A stretch of DNA of 64,000 bases. Source: Ignavibacteria bacterium. GTDB taxonomy: Bacteria > Bacteroidota > Ignavibacteria > Kapaibacteriales > Kapaibacteriaceae. The stretch's first letter is position 1; every line of letters begins with the position of its first letter. The stretch lies in assembly GCA_947495975.1 (NCBI GenBank), contig CANMBE010000011.1, positions 29,849 to 93,848 of the forward strand, read 5' to 3'. The notes under the pieces are model-generated. The model was not told the DNA's origin and did no database searches. It was given only the letters and a program-made list of their open reading frames with translations. Of this stretch, positions 18,737-27,427 are shown one piece after another. Both the position numbers and the translations under genes were made by a program.

Positions 18737-19630
18737 TTAGACCAAACGACTCGCTACGGCAGGCAGTAGATCTATGATTTGCTCTACCTTACGATCACAC
18801 AGATGCTCAACAGCAGATAGATATGCGGCATTGTGCCAGAGTGACCCGTAAGCAACGACTCTTTGTTCGTGCTGTGGTTGCAGTCCACGAACAAGGTCTG
18901 CTAATGCAGTTGCACCTGAATTTCGAATGTGGGATGCAACAACATCTCCTTCGTCAGCATACGTAAGAACGGCAGACCCAAGCCGCGCTACACCGTCAAT
19001 TGATGCCGAGCGCAATGCAACTCGCACACTCTCATGATCATCGGCATCAGCGCGCACGTAAGCCGCAATCGGACGAATAAGCAACGTGGCAGCTCCACGC
19101 CCATCAAGCATGCGCGCTACGGCCTTGCATGCTTGGCGGCCAAGCCAGAAGCCCCCTCCGGCATCATCTATTCGTGGACCCCACCCACCGCAGCGATGAA
19201 GAGCACCGGAAGAGTCGCGCGAAAGGGCAATGCTTCCTGTGCCGGCAATGAGCACCGTACCGTGGTCTTTGCCAAAAGCGCCCTGTAGCACAAGTTCGGC
19301 AACACTCATCACAACAATGTTCGGTGCGTTGGTACCAACGTAGGTTTCCCACGAATTGTGAACAGCCATGTGATACCGATGAATCTCTGCCTGAGTCCAG
19401 ATGCCCGCCATGCCGATGATCACTCCATCCAATCCAGATGTGATATCGATGTCGGGCGATACGGACGTAGTAGCAAGGAAAGATCCAAGCATGCGGCACA
19501 GCTCTTCTGTTCGAAGAATAGTGGCTGTAGGTTTAACAGTAGGTAGAATCGTACGAGCCACACACAGGCCATCGATTGCTAAGCCCACATCTGTTGTAGA
19601 CCCACCGCCATCGATAATCACAGTTCGCAT
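18737..19630 (-). CDS. BadF/BadG-type ATPase, probable N-acetylglucosamine kinase
   Basis: A 297-residue member of the ASKHA (actin/hexokinase) fold. The N-terminal phosphate-1 motif is IDGGGSTTDVGL; the phosphate-2 region reads VLIAGTGSIALSRDSSG near residue 126, and the signature CGGWGPRIDDAGGGFWLGRQA follows (quoted in part, residues ~146-166), where GlcNAc kinases have GGWG..D.GSG.W.G. The adenosine motif is represented by VVAYGSLWHNAAYL near 260. The relation to eukaryotic/bacterial N-acetylglucosamine kinases suggests phosphorylation of amino sugars recovered from peptidoglycan, which fits the neighbouring ldcA, but the substrate is inferred. It ends 18 nt before the DUF3108 gene's 3' boundary on the same strand. 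Confidence 0.85.
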   Translation of the reverse strand: MRTVIIDGGGSTTDVGLAIDGLCVARTILPTVKPTATILRTEELCRMLGSFLATTSVSPDIDITSGLDGVIIGMAGIWTQAEIHRYHMAVHNSWETYVGTNAPNIVVMSVAELVLQGAFGKDHGTVLIAGTGSIALSRDSSGALHRCGGWGPRIDDAGGGFWLGRQACKAVARMLDGRGAATLLIRPIAAYVRADADDHESVRVALRSASIDGVARLGSAVLTYADEGDVVASHIRNSGATALADLVRGLQPQHEQRVVAYGSLWHNAAYLSAVEHLCDRKVEQIIDLLPAVASRLV

Positions 19631-19648
19631 AGTGTGTATGTTATTAGA

Positions 19649-20440
19649 TCAGTCTGCTTTAGGTGGTTGCCAGTTTCCACGGCGCCACGACTGCAACTCA
19701 ATTGTTACAGATCCTACGTAGACCTTCATCTTGGCTTTGATTGGAATGCGTGATTCATCATCAGCGAACCAGCCTTCAAATCTTCCTGAAAGACCATAGA
19801 CACCAGTCCAGTTAGCGTCCCCACTAAAATATACCGTCTTAACGGGATATGAGGAAGCATCAATAGATGTTGCTTCTTTTCTGCCACCAAAGTTGATCAC
19901 TGTACTAACAGTGTCTTCCATGATGATAGTTGGCATGCGAAGACTTTTCTTTGAAAGCAACAACGCCCGTGCTGCAAAAAGCAACGAGCTGCCCTCATTG
20001 AATCTCTTCTTGATTTCGATGGTTTTTGAGCTAACTTTTTTCTTCTCTTTATACTTCTCCGCGACTATCTTTTTGTCAACGTAGTCAAAAAGATATTGAT
20101 CGAATTCCCAAACCTTTGGCTCAACTTCTGTGTTGGCTGTAAATCGCTGTGAGAATGTTGCAGAAGTATCCATCCATGATTCATATACGGAATGCAAGGA
20201 CACAAAAGGAATATTTGGGTGCGAGTCGATAAAGACTTTAACCTTGATTGCTTTATTCCCTTCATGCGTGGTATACGGCTCAGTGATTGTCTTTATTGTT
20301 CCGAGTGAAATGTTCAGATACGACACGCGATAGACGAGCTCTTCGCCTGGATAGATGAACGATGACTGAGAAGAAGCTTGTGCAACTCCAGCCAAAACAA
20401 GAAACGCTAGGCAACACGCCCGAATGATAGATGTCTGCAT
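19649..20440 (-). CDS. DUF3108 domain protein, exported
   Basis: A 263-residue protein with a signal peptide (hydrophobic core ACCLAFLVLAGVAQA). The remainder matches the DUF3108 pattern: GEELVYRVSYLNISLGTIKT near residue 32, then FVSLHSVYESWMD, the FRV/NFGG region, and GVYGLSGRFEGWFADDESRIPIKAKMKV near residue 215 (quoted in part), ending in VYVGSVTIEL. The domain is beta-rich and periplasmic or outer-membrane associated in many Bacteroidota and Proteobacteria; its molecular role is unknown. It lies 31 nt downstream of the S41 protease gene on the same strand, so the two may be cotranscribed. Confidence 0.87.
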   Translation of the reverse strand: MQTSIIRACCLAFLVLAGVAQASSQSSFIYPGEELVYRVSYLNISLGTIKTITEPYTTHEGNKAIKVKVFIDSHPNIPFVSLHSVYESWMDTSATFSQRFTANTEVEPKVWEFDQYLFDYVDKKIVAEKYKEKKKVSSKTIEIKKRFNEGSSLLFAARALLLSKKSLRMPTIIMEDTVSTVINFGGRKEATSIDASSYPVKTVYFSGDANWTGVYGLSGRFEGWFADDESRIPIKAKMKVYVGSVTIELQSWRRGNWQPPKAD

Positions 20441-20471
20441 TAAATGCCTGAACTTTCTTTGTTACTGGTGC

Positions 20472-22085
20472 TTACTTAAGGCGAGCGATCTTTTTTGCTT
20501 CTGGAAACAACTCTATGGCCTTCTTTGTCTGCTTGTCCATGGTTAACATCACGGCTGTATAACCATTGTTGTTAAAGACGGCCCGCCCAACGAGAGCCTT
20601 AATGACGAGATGAAGATATTCCTCGTCCTGCTTGTATTCGTCTGCCTTCCACTCAACCTCTTTGGCTTTCGCAAACGACTTCATGATTTCGATGTCTGCA
20701 TCTGATATGTTAAACTCACGCAAATACTTCTTGAGATCAGATCCGTACGTTGTTCGGATATCCTTACCACGATTCTTCATGATTTGATCTGCAGTTTCCC
20801 AAAATATATTCTTTGCACGCAGTTTTCGTGCGAGGAAACCAACGGTATCCTGCTTTACAATGTAGTCTGGAGTGACTCCACCACCGCCATAAACCGTTCT
20901 ACCACCGATAGTTTTGAATTGTGGGCGGGTCTTTGATGAATCATCACCTTTGTGATCAATGTTGTCTCCCTCATCCCCTTCATCTCTGCCATCTCCACGG
21001 TAATATTTTGATTTGTCTTGGTACGGACGCTGAATGAGTCTGCCAGAGGGCGTATAGTAACGAGAGATTGTTAATCGAAACGCCGAGCCATCGCCAATAG
21101 GGTATTGACGCTGTACAAGCCCCTTACCAAATGATGTTTCTCCAACAACGATCCCCCGATCAAGATCCTGAACTGCGCCTGAAACGATTTCACTGGCAGA
21201 TGCTGAGCCGCTATTGATGAGCACTACAAGCGGGACGTTCTCAAGCGAGCCACCGCCTGTTGACATAAAGTCTTCATCAAATTCTGGACGACGCCCCTTT
21301 GTGTACACGAGTTTTTGTCCAGCAGGCACGATCTCATCTGCAATTTTAAATGCTTGGTCTAAGAAACCACCTGGATTGTATCGAAGATCAAGCAGCAATC
21401 GTTTCATTCCTTGAGTGCGCAGATTTGCTGTTACGTTCATGAGTTCGTCATACGTGGTTGCGCTGAAGCGGTTTATGGTTATGTATCCGATGTCGGTTCC
21501 ATCAATCATAAATGAAGCATCAACTGAATTGATTGGAATCTTATCGCGCGTAACATCAAAAACGAGCAGGTCTTTCTCACCAGCTCGTCTGATATGCAAC
21601 TTTACAACTGTACCTTTCGGTCCACGCAATTTCTTTGGTACCATCTCTCGTGTGAGCTTGATGGATGATGTATCATTGATCCGCACGATCTTATCACCTG
21701 CTACTATTCCAAGGGCATCGCTCGGACCACCAACAATTGGCGATACCACAGTTACGGTGTCATTGATGATGTCGAACTCAACGCCAATACCATCAAAAGA
21801 TCCGCGAAAGTCTTCTTCAACCTTCTGCATTTCTTTTGCTGTGATGTACACGGAGTGTGGATCAAGCTCATCAAGCATTCCCTTAATAGCTGCTTCTGTG
21901 AGTTTCTGTGTGTCTACTTCTTCTACGTAGTTTTTAACAGCCATAGACAAGACGTCAGAAAACTTCCGAGTCTGGTCCATTACCGAGTCGCCAGAAAAGG
22001 CCGGCTGGACGTAAAATCCGATACCGATTCCAACGGCAATTGCTGTAATGGCGAGGAGAACGATGCGCATGGGGCTTTTCTTCAT
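20472..22085 (-). CDS. C-terminal processing peptidase (S41 family, PDZ domain)
   Basis: Periplasmic serine protease of the CtpA/Prc type, anchored by an N-terminal signal/TM segment (IVLLAITAIAVGIGIGFYV). It has a PDZ domain at about residues 80-165 (GIGVEFDI...IVGGPSDALGIVAGDKIVRIND) and an S41 core with LDLRYNPGGFLDQAF. The nucleophile serine is in NSGSASASEIVSG near residue 295 and the catalytic lysine in GETSFGKGLVQRQYP about 25 residues later, followed by YYTPSGRLIQ. A long C-terminal extension (~120 residues) is common in Bacteroidota CTPs. ATG 22085 and 22100 are both possible; a perfect -7 element ends 9 nt before 22100. The upstream TTG at 22112 lies inside that element and is unlikely. 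Confidence 0.93.
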   Translation of the reverse strand: MKKSPMRIVLLAITAIAVGIGIGFYVQPAFSGDSVMDQTRKFSDVLSMAVKNYVEEVDTQKLTEAAIKGMLDELDPHSVYITAKEMQKVEEDFRGSFDGIGVEFDIINDTVTVVSPIVGGPSDALGIVAGDKIVRINDTSSIKLTREMVPKKLRGPKGTVVKLHIRRAGEKDLLVFDVTRDKIPINSVDASFMIDGTDIGYITINRFSATTYDELMNVTANLRTQGMKRLLLDLRYNPGGFLDQAFKIADEIVPAGQKLVYTKGRRPEFDEDFMSTGGGSLENVPLVVLINSGSASASEIVSGAVQDLDRGIVVGETSFGKGLVQRQYPIGDGSAFRLTISRYYTPSGRLIQRPYQDKSKYYRGDGRDEGDEGDNIDHKGDDSSKTRPQFKTIGGRTVYGGGGVTPDYIVKQDTVGFLARKLRAKNIFWETADQIMKNRGKDIRTTYGSDLKKYLREFNISDADIEIMKSFAKAKEVEWKADEYKQDEEYLHLVIKALVGRAVFNNNGYTAVMLTMDKQTKKAIELFPEAKKIARLK

Positions 22086-22109
22086 TGTGCTAATAGGCAT
22101 ATATGGCGT

Positions 22110-22117
22110 CAAAGCTA
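22110..22117 (-). promoter_or_regulatory. -7 promoter element of the S41 protease gene (TAGCTTTG)
   Basis: Perfect TAnnTTTG on the minus strand, 9 nt upstream of ATG 22100 and 24 nt upstream of ATG 22085. It suggests a very short or absent leader. Confidence 0.5.
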
Positions 22118-22165
22118 CGAAAGCAAGACGAGCATGTAGACGCTAGGCTGTTGATGCAAGTGTGG

Positions 22166-25100
22166 CTACCTGACTATACAAACCGTAGTAACAGTTCCGT
22201 AATCGGTAGTAATGAGGCATCCGTAGGCACCTGGTCCGAGCTGGGCAACATCTAAGAGGATTGCCTTGGTGGACTGGCCCTGCCACGAACGTTCTAGCAC
22301 GGTAACGCCTGATACATCCACGAGCTGCACTTTTACAGATTGCGTTGGCCTCTGGAGCACAAGTGTGAGTTCATCATTTGCCGGCTGCGGAATGGCCTGT
22401 ACGCCACCAACAATGCGCCCTGTGGTTGCATCAATTGGCACATCGCACCGGCTTAGTCCACTATAGGCAAGCCCCCTGCCTCTGCCTGAGACTGCGATTT
22501 TTCTAACGAGACATCCTTGCCAGATTTCAATGGTATCGTGGAGTATTACAGAAGTGTCTGATATACGGGGCTCAAAACACACAATCATGGAAGATGTGCC
22601 CGATAGGCGGCTTACTGTGATCGTGAATTGATGTTGTGGCACAGAAAAGAGCATGTTCTGTTGAACATATACTCGAGGAATTGAAATGGATTGGACGCCA
22701 AGATTGCTGAGTGTTATAGTGTCACATGTGAGCGTGCCTATAGACTGAACACCCAGGTCAAGGAATGTCAGCCGAGAGAGATCCCCACCCACAGCCATCA
22801 TAAAACCAGGTATTGTGTCAATCATGCGGTTGATGTTATCTGCTGAGTCAATAGCCTCAAAGCCGTAGATAGCGTCGAGATAGGGATCTGTTACTTCAAT
22901 GTGATACGTGCGTTCGAGCTCTACTGAATCAACAAGTGTGACCACACAATTCAATGTTACGCTGTCCAACACACGTGCCGATCGCAGCCCAAGATCTGAG
23001 CCTACGTTGTCATTGATGAACACATCCACCATTGTAGAACAAACGTCAGCATTGCCCTGAATCTTAGGACCTTCTTTATCGAGCTTCTCTTCAATTTGTG
23101 CTGCGAGCACCGCACGTGCAAGACATGCGTCTCCTATGAGCAATGTATCGGAGACTACTTGCTCTGACGTACCCGTCCTACAGAAACGAACCATACGTCT
23201 TTCACCCGAGGCCATAGTGAAAGGGACTACAGGTTCTAACACGCTGGTTGATCCGCTAAACCCAATGGAGGTTATGGTATGTGAATGAGCGCCGTAATTC
23301 TCAATCTCAAATGAGTCGCATCTCTCGCGTCCGATAGGCACTATGTATGCGCGCTGCAGTGATTGCGGATTGTTGCGAGATCCCACTGGAGAAATGGTAA
23401 AACCCGGAAGGACAATATCTAATCGCGTCACCTGATCAACTGCATCTTTTGCTTGGATTGAAATTGAACCGTCTAGATAGAGATCACGAAGTGCTATGAG
23501 GAACGTAACAATTGTTTGCGGCGGAGCAAACAGACCTGATGTGAAGGTAGTATTGACTTCGGTACCAGGAATAACAGATATCGAATCTACTCGCGTATCT
23601 GCAATGAGTGAGTCTGTTATCGCACCCTTAAAATCGTAACACGTTACGAGACCACTGATTGATGGAGGTGTAATATCGAGTGGACGAAAAGACATACCAC
23701 CGATGTAGCCATAGGAATTCGCATCTCCATATCCATACACATAGATCCCAAATGTTGTGTCTGCCGTGATCACGTGCACGCCATCTGTCATACGGATTTG
23801 TGCCCACGAAAACCCTGTTGTACTTATCTGACTGAAAAGGCCAGGGTTGACCTGTGCGCCATCTAGCCTCAATGATGGAATTCCCAAAGTGGGAATGACA
23901 ACATTTGTCCACTGTTCAGTATAGACAGAATCAACTGCAACAATACTCCCACCCTTCGTGTCATAGATGTAGGACTGAATGTTGATAAATCTATAGCTCG
24001 ACATGAATTGTTCGGCTGGTGGAATCAACATCATAAATGGATCACCAACACGAGTGACGTTACCCTGACCCTGGCCTTGCAAAGACGACGTCTTCTTGTA
24101 GAGTGCCGTGAGTGCTGGGCGCGATGTCTTCACTTCTCGAGCAGTTGTAATGTTGTCTTCGAAGAATGTCCCTGCTGCAAGAATTGTTCTTTCTTGACCA
24201 TCAACTATTACAGCCGTAGAGTCGAATGCAGCAACAACGCGATAAATATCTGAACCAACCAATGCTTCATTCGATGATTGAGCAAGGGGCGTCAGGAAGG
24301 CACTCTTACCCCAGGCTCTGATTGGGTTTATCTGTTCAACGAGGCAATCACGTGAGCTCAACGTTGACTTAAATGATAACGGCAAAACTGTGCGTTGGTG
24401 TCCAGCAAAAAGTGCGACTGGACGAGATGCCTTAATGAGAGACCCTGTGAGATCTGCGGTTCCTGGCAATCGCAGATCCGCTTGCACAAGATATGATTGC
24501 CCCTTATCGAGAAAAATACGTTGTCGAAGTTGGCTTGGATTACTCGGAGTTGGCGCCGACGGTGTAATATCTACACTGGTGCTATCCTGAGTAGCTACCA
24601 CAGCAAACTGAGATGGTGTTGAATTATAATCAAGCGTTCCCGTAACAGTACTTACGCGGACATCCGAAGGATAGCATATAACAACGTAGTCTTCCGCGAT
24701 TGCATCCGTAGGAAGTACCAAGAACGCGTCACTTGTAGTTGTTGCCTGATTCAGTGCATAGACTGTTACATCATCACTAGAAACGATGTGGACACTTTTA
24801 GGGGAAATAGTTTCATTGTCCGAGCTGTTGAAGTTAAAGCCTACCCCATTTTCTGTTATTCCACGAAGCTCGGCTTCTCGATAATACATACTTGTTGAAA
24901 AGAGCCGACGTATATCATCAATACGAAATGAAATGACGTTTTCAGATCCATCTGCGAAACGCCACGTAATTGTGCCAGTGGTTGGTCTTTCTGCTCCAAT
25001 ATAGATGTAGAGCTCATGCTCTTTCTGAAGCACTGGATCATTCGCAATTTCAGATTCTGTGTTATGAAAGTTTGGCAAGAATGTGAGCCAAAAATCCTTG

Positions 25101-25192
25101 CCCTTGCTATCAGGCCACTGCTGTGATTGGGCGTTCGTGCTACTGAGTAGCACAAAGGCAAGGACAGAGAGAAATAGTTGGCGAAGTATCAC
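22166..25192 (-). CDS. IgGFc-binding-domain surface protein with T9SS sorting domain
   Basis: A 1008-residue exported protein. After a signal peptide (LFLSVLAFVLLSSTNAQ) comes an IgGFc_binding-type N-terminal region of ~500 residues, recognised from GKDFWLTFLPN near residue 30, VTVYALNQATTTSDAFLVLP, the repeated Val/Thr-rich strands, GHQRTVLPL, PIRAWGKSAFLTPLA and TTFGIYVYGYGDANSYGYIGG near 505. Ig-like and choice-of-anchor-like domains follow, and a C-terminal T9SS tail (IPQPANDELTLVLQRP...LVDVSGVTVLERSW...GPGAYGCLITT). It is expected to be surface-displayed and probably adhesive, but the ligand is unknown; the domain name does not prove IgG binding here. Its start overlaps the upstream phosphatase gene by 4 nt, so the two proteins are almost certainly coexpressed. 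Confidence 0.85.
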   Translation of the reverse strand: MILRQLFLSVLAFVLLSSTNAQSQQWPDSKGKDFWLTFLPNFHNTESEIANDPVLQKEHELYIYIGAERPTTGTITWRFADGSENVISFRIDDIRRLFSTSMYYREAELRGITENGVGFNFNSSDNETISPKSVHIVSSDDVTVYALNQATTTSDAFLVLPTDAIAEDYVVICYPSDVRVSTVTGTLDYNSTPSQFAVVATQDSTSVDITPSAPTPSNPSQLRQRIFLDKGQSYLVQADLRLPGTADLTGSLIKASRPVALFAGHQRTVLPLSFKSTLSSRDCLVEQINPIRAWGKSAFLTPLAQSSNEALVGSDIYRVVAAFDSTAVIVDGQERTILAAGTFFEDNITTAREVKTSRPALTALYKKTSSLQGQGQGNVTRVGDPFMMLIPPAEQFMSSYRFINIQSYIYDTKGGSIVAVDSVYTEQWTNVVIPTLGIPSLRLDGAQVNPGLFSQISTTGFSWAQIRMTDGVHVITADTTFGIYVYGYGDANSYGYIGGMSFRPLDITPPSISGLVTCYDFKGAITDSLIADTRVDSISVIPGTEVNTTFTSGLFAPPQTIVTFLIALRDLYLDGSISIQAKDAVDQVTRLDIVLPGFTISPVGSRNNPQSLQRAYIVPIGRERCDSFEIENYGAHSHTITSIGFSGSTSVLEPVVPFTMASGERRMVRFCRTGTSEQVVSDTLLIGDACLARAVLAAQIEEKLDKEGPKIQGNADVCSTMVDVFINDNVGSDLGLRSARVLDSVTLNCVVTLVDSVELERTYHIEVTDPYLDAIYGFEAIDSADNINRMIDTIPGFMMAVGGDLSRLTFLDLGVQSIGTLTCDTITLSNLGVQSISIPRVYVQQNMLFSVPQHQFTITVSRLSGTSSMIVCFEPRISDTSVILHDTIEIWQGCLVRKIAVSGRGRGLAYSGLSRCDVPIDATTGRIVGGVQAIPQPANDELTLVLQRPTQSVKVQLVDVSGVTVLERSWQGQSTKAILLDVAQLGPGAYGCLITTDYGTVTTVCIVR

Positions 25193-26079
25193 AGATTCAT
25201 CTTGCCTCGATAGTTTCCGACCACATCAAACAGTTTCACAATAATCTCGGAGGCCGATAGTGTCACTGTGGCAAAGCCCCCTCCAGATAAAACGGCCTGT
25301 GTATGCGAACCCCGTTTTGACGGTCTGCTTCCGCCGCCGCCGCCTGATACAAGACAACCAAAACGATCATTTGGATGTTTGATTGCTTGTAGGTCATGCT
25401 CGTGCCCGCAGCAATACAATGCAACACCATATTGATCTAAGATGGGTTTGACATTTTTCACGAGAACGTCTGAGTCCCCATAATGTCCGTAACTCCGCAA
25501 AGGGTGATGACCAACAACAATTGTCTTTTGGGCAGTTGAATCAGAAAGAGTGCTCTCAAGCCAGGTAAGCTGCTCCTTCCACCCTTCCTTTTTCTGCAGA
25601 AGTGGTGTGGTATCAAGAGCTATAAAGGATACTTTCGTTACAGAATCAACCGCGAATTCCGTGGACCAGGTACGACCTGGCATATTCCATTGCGGATTTC
25701 GTTTCCCATACGCCACTTGTGCATCAATATCACCTCGATGGTCATGGTTACCCAGAACGGCCCACCATGGCAGATCTAGCCCTTCGTATATCTTTTCATA
25801 CTTGGAGACCCACTGCGGGTCTATGGCCGACGAAACACCACTTGGATAGATATTGTCGCCTGTGCTTAGAACAAACGTGGGCGTCTGCCCTTTTGGGGGC
25901 CTTTCCTTCATTCTTCGCATTCCAAGAGCCACTTTTTTCTGCAAACTGCCGCCCGTGCCCCAATCGCCTATGACCAAGAATGTGAATGATTCATTGTTGA
26001 CAAGTTCCGAAAACGCTCGTAAGGGGCTAGTGAATAGCCCGGTAGCAAGGGTTGTGATAAAGTGACGGCGAATCATCAT
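25189..26079 (-). CDS. Exported purple acid phosphatase-like metallophosphoesterase
   Basis: Calcineurin-like dimetal phosphatase resembling tartrate-resistant (ACP5-type) purple acid phosphatase. From ATG 26079 it is 296 residues with a signal-like N-terminus (RRHFITTLATGLFTSPLRAFS). The metal-binding blocks occur in order: VIGDWGTGG near residue 31, STGDNIYPSG near 65, LGNHDHRGD near 105, VVGHHPLRSYGHYGD near 190 and CCGHEHDLQ near 225, then SGGGGGSRPS. The RRHFITTLA start could also be a Tat-type signal. The long upstream in-frame extension to 26199 was rejected because it crosses the divergent methyltransferase gene and hides the signal peptide. It overlaps the IgGFc-domain gene by 4 nt. 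Substrate unknown. Confidence 0.88.
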   Translation of the reverse strand: MMIRRHFITTLATGLFTSPLRAFSELVNNESFTFLVIGDWGTGGSLQKKVALGMRRMKERPPKGQTPTFVLSTGDNIYPSGVSSAIDPQWVSKYEKIYEGLDLPWWAVLGNHDHRGDIDAQVAYGKRNPQWNMPGRTWSTEFAVDSVTKVSFIALDTTPLLQKKEGWKEQLTWLESTLSDSTAQKTIVVGHHPLRSYGHYGDSDVLVKNVKPILDQYGVALYCCGHEHDLQAIKHPNDRFGCLVSGGGGGSRPSKRGSHTQAVLSGGGFATVTLSASEIIVKLFDVVGNYRGKMNL

Positions 26080-26646
26080 TCGCCAAAGTACGATATTCGC
26101 GACGTGCAAAAACTCTCCTATGACCAACTTGTTGCGGTGCGGCTCACACCCGATCAAGCACCAACTGCCTCTAAGCATCCCATCGTAGCTGTCTTGCACG
26201 ATATTCGTAGTCTTTACAACGTAGGCTCCATCTTTAGATCAGCAGATGCCTTTGGAATTGAGCGGCTTGTCCTCTGCGGCTATACCCCACAGCCCCCTAG
26301 AACAGAGATTGCAAAGACTGCACTAGGGGCAGATCTCGTGGTCTCGTATTCGGTATGCGAGTCAGTGTATGAAGCCGTGAGAGACCTACGCGATGCTGGA
26401 TACCATGTTTTTGCAGCGGAGGTTGCACACGGATCAATGTTGCCTCAGAACCTCGGTCCCCATCACTTTCCCCTCGCCATGATTTTCGGGAACGAACTCA
26501 CTGGCGTGCCTGATGATCTCTTAGCCCTTTGTGAAGGGGCTCTTGAGATCCCGATGTTTGGTACCAAACACTCTCTTAATGTTGCAGTGGCCGCAGGCGT
26601 CCTGCTGTCAACAGCCGTTCATCGATATCGAGAAACCTCACCATGA
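26062..26646 (+). CDS. SpoU/TrmH-family RNA 2'-O-methyltransferase
   Basis: SPOUT-fold methyltransferase acting on tRNA or rRNA ribose. Motif 1 is VAVLHDIRSLYNVGSIFRSADAFGIERLVLCGYTP (residues ~43-77, quoted by position), motif 2 AMIFGNELTGVP near 138 and motif 3 LEIPMFGTKHSLNVAVAAGVLL near 165, all typical. Target nucleotide cannot be assigned. Two GTG starts are plausible: 26062 has an AAGGG-type ribosome-binding site about 10 nt upstream but overlaps the 5' end of the divergent phosphatase gene by 18 nt; 26104 would begin at QKLSYDQL, where many homologues begin, and leaves a 24-nt gap. It overlaps the next gene by 4 nt. Confidence 0.9.
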   Translation: MTANHHSPKYDIRDVQKLSYDQLVAVRLTPDQAPTASKHPIVAVLHDIRSLYNVGSIFRSADAFGIERLVLCGYTPQPPRTEIAKTALGADLVVSYSVCESVYEAVRDLRDAGYHVFAAEVAHGSMLPQNLGPHHFPLAMIFGNELTGVPDDLLALCEGALEIPMFGTKHSLNVAVAAGVLLSTAVHRYRETSP

Positions 26647-27383
26647 TAATTGCCATTCCTACGCTTTCGCTTGCCGAACCGATTCTAGCTAACGTCCACG
26701 AGATCTGCGCCCAACGTGGGTGGGAGATAAAGAGCGCTTCCCTTGATCAGTGCGGCAAAATGCTGCTGAACAATAGTGTGGAAATGGCACTCACGAGTCC
26801 CCTCGGATATGGTAGTGGAGTTGGCAAGGTAGACTACCGAGTAATCCCCGGACCGTGTGTTGCGCTTCAAGACTACACCAATGCCTACGGAATCTGGTTT
26901 CCAGATGGTGGAAGGGGGCTAGCCACATACACGTCTGCAGAGCCAGGGTCATTCGCTACACTTGCTGGCAGAATGGTTATGGCCGAAAAGTTTGACGTGG
27001 TGCTAGCCGATGCTCCGGAGGGTTCCGAAGGCGACTGTGTTATAGGTCCAGTTACTGGAGACTCAATACCGGCAATTGACCTTGGTGAAGAGTGGTTTGA
27101 CCTCATTGAATCGCCCCTTCCACTCGCAATTTGGGTAGCACGTGTTGACGCAGATATTTTGGAGGTTGAAAGCACGGTTGCACTATTCGCAGATCAGCGT
27201 CAATTGGAGCGTCATGTGAGTGAAATGATTCCTCCAACGTCAGATCGTATGCCGCGGGAAGGAAAAATCCTATATCGCTGGACGTCGGACGTAGAAGAAG
27301 GACTCGATGCTGCTCTCCACACGATGTTCTATCATCAGATGTTGCCAGAAATTCCTGCTATTAAGCTCTACGGCAAAGACTAA
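26643..27383 (+). CDS. MqnA/MqnD-like (menaquinone futalosine pathway fold) protein
   Basis: A 246-residue protein with the periplasmic-binding-like fold of MqnA/MqnD. The recognisable part is ALTSPLGYG near residue 50 (where MqnA has the DVGLIPS type segment) and the C-terminal block DCVIGPVTGDSIPAIDLGEEWFDLIESPLPLAIWVAR (about residues 136-172, by position). This matches the MqnA pattern 'IGD..L......DLG..W...TGLPFVFAVW', though with IES in place of TGL and PLAIW in place of FVFAVW. MqnA dehydrates chorismate to 3-enolpyruvylbenzoate and MqnD cleaves cyclic dehypoxanthine futalosine; neither can be assigned. No other menaquinone gene is in the window. It overlaps the SpoU gene by 4 nt. Confidence 0.65.
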   Translation: MIIAIPTLSLAEPILANVHEICAQRGWEIKSASLDQCGKMLLNNSVEMALTSPLGYGSGVGKVDYRVIPGPCVALQDYTNAYGIWFPDGGRGLATYTSAEPGSFATLAGRMVMAEKFDVVLADAPEGSEGDCVIGPVTGDSIPAIDLGEEWFDLIESPLPLAIWVARVDADILEVESTVALFADQRQLERHVSEMIPPTSDRMPREGKILYRWTSDVEEGLDAALHTMFYHQMLPEIPAIKLYGKD

Positions 27384-27394
27384 CATTCTACTGG

Positions 27395-27402
27395 TATCTT
27401 TG
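27395..27402 (+). promoter_or_regulatory. -7 promoter element of the transaldolase gene (TATCTTTG)
   Basis: Perfect TAnnTTTG located 25 nt upstream of ATG 27428, with a purine-rich GGAGAA ribosome-binding site between the two. Unlike several other promoters in the window, this one leaves a normal short leader. Confidence 0.55.
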
Positions 27403-27427
27403 TGATCATTCAATTGGAGAATACACA

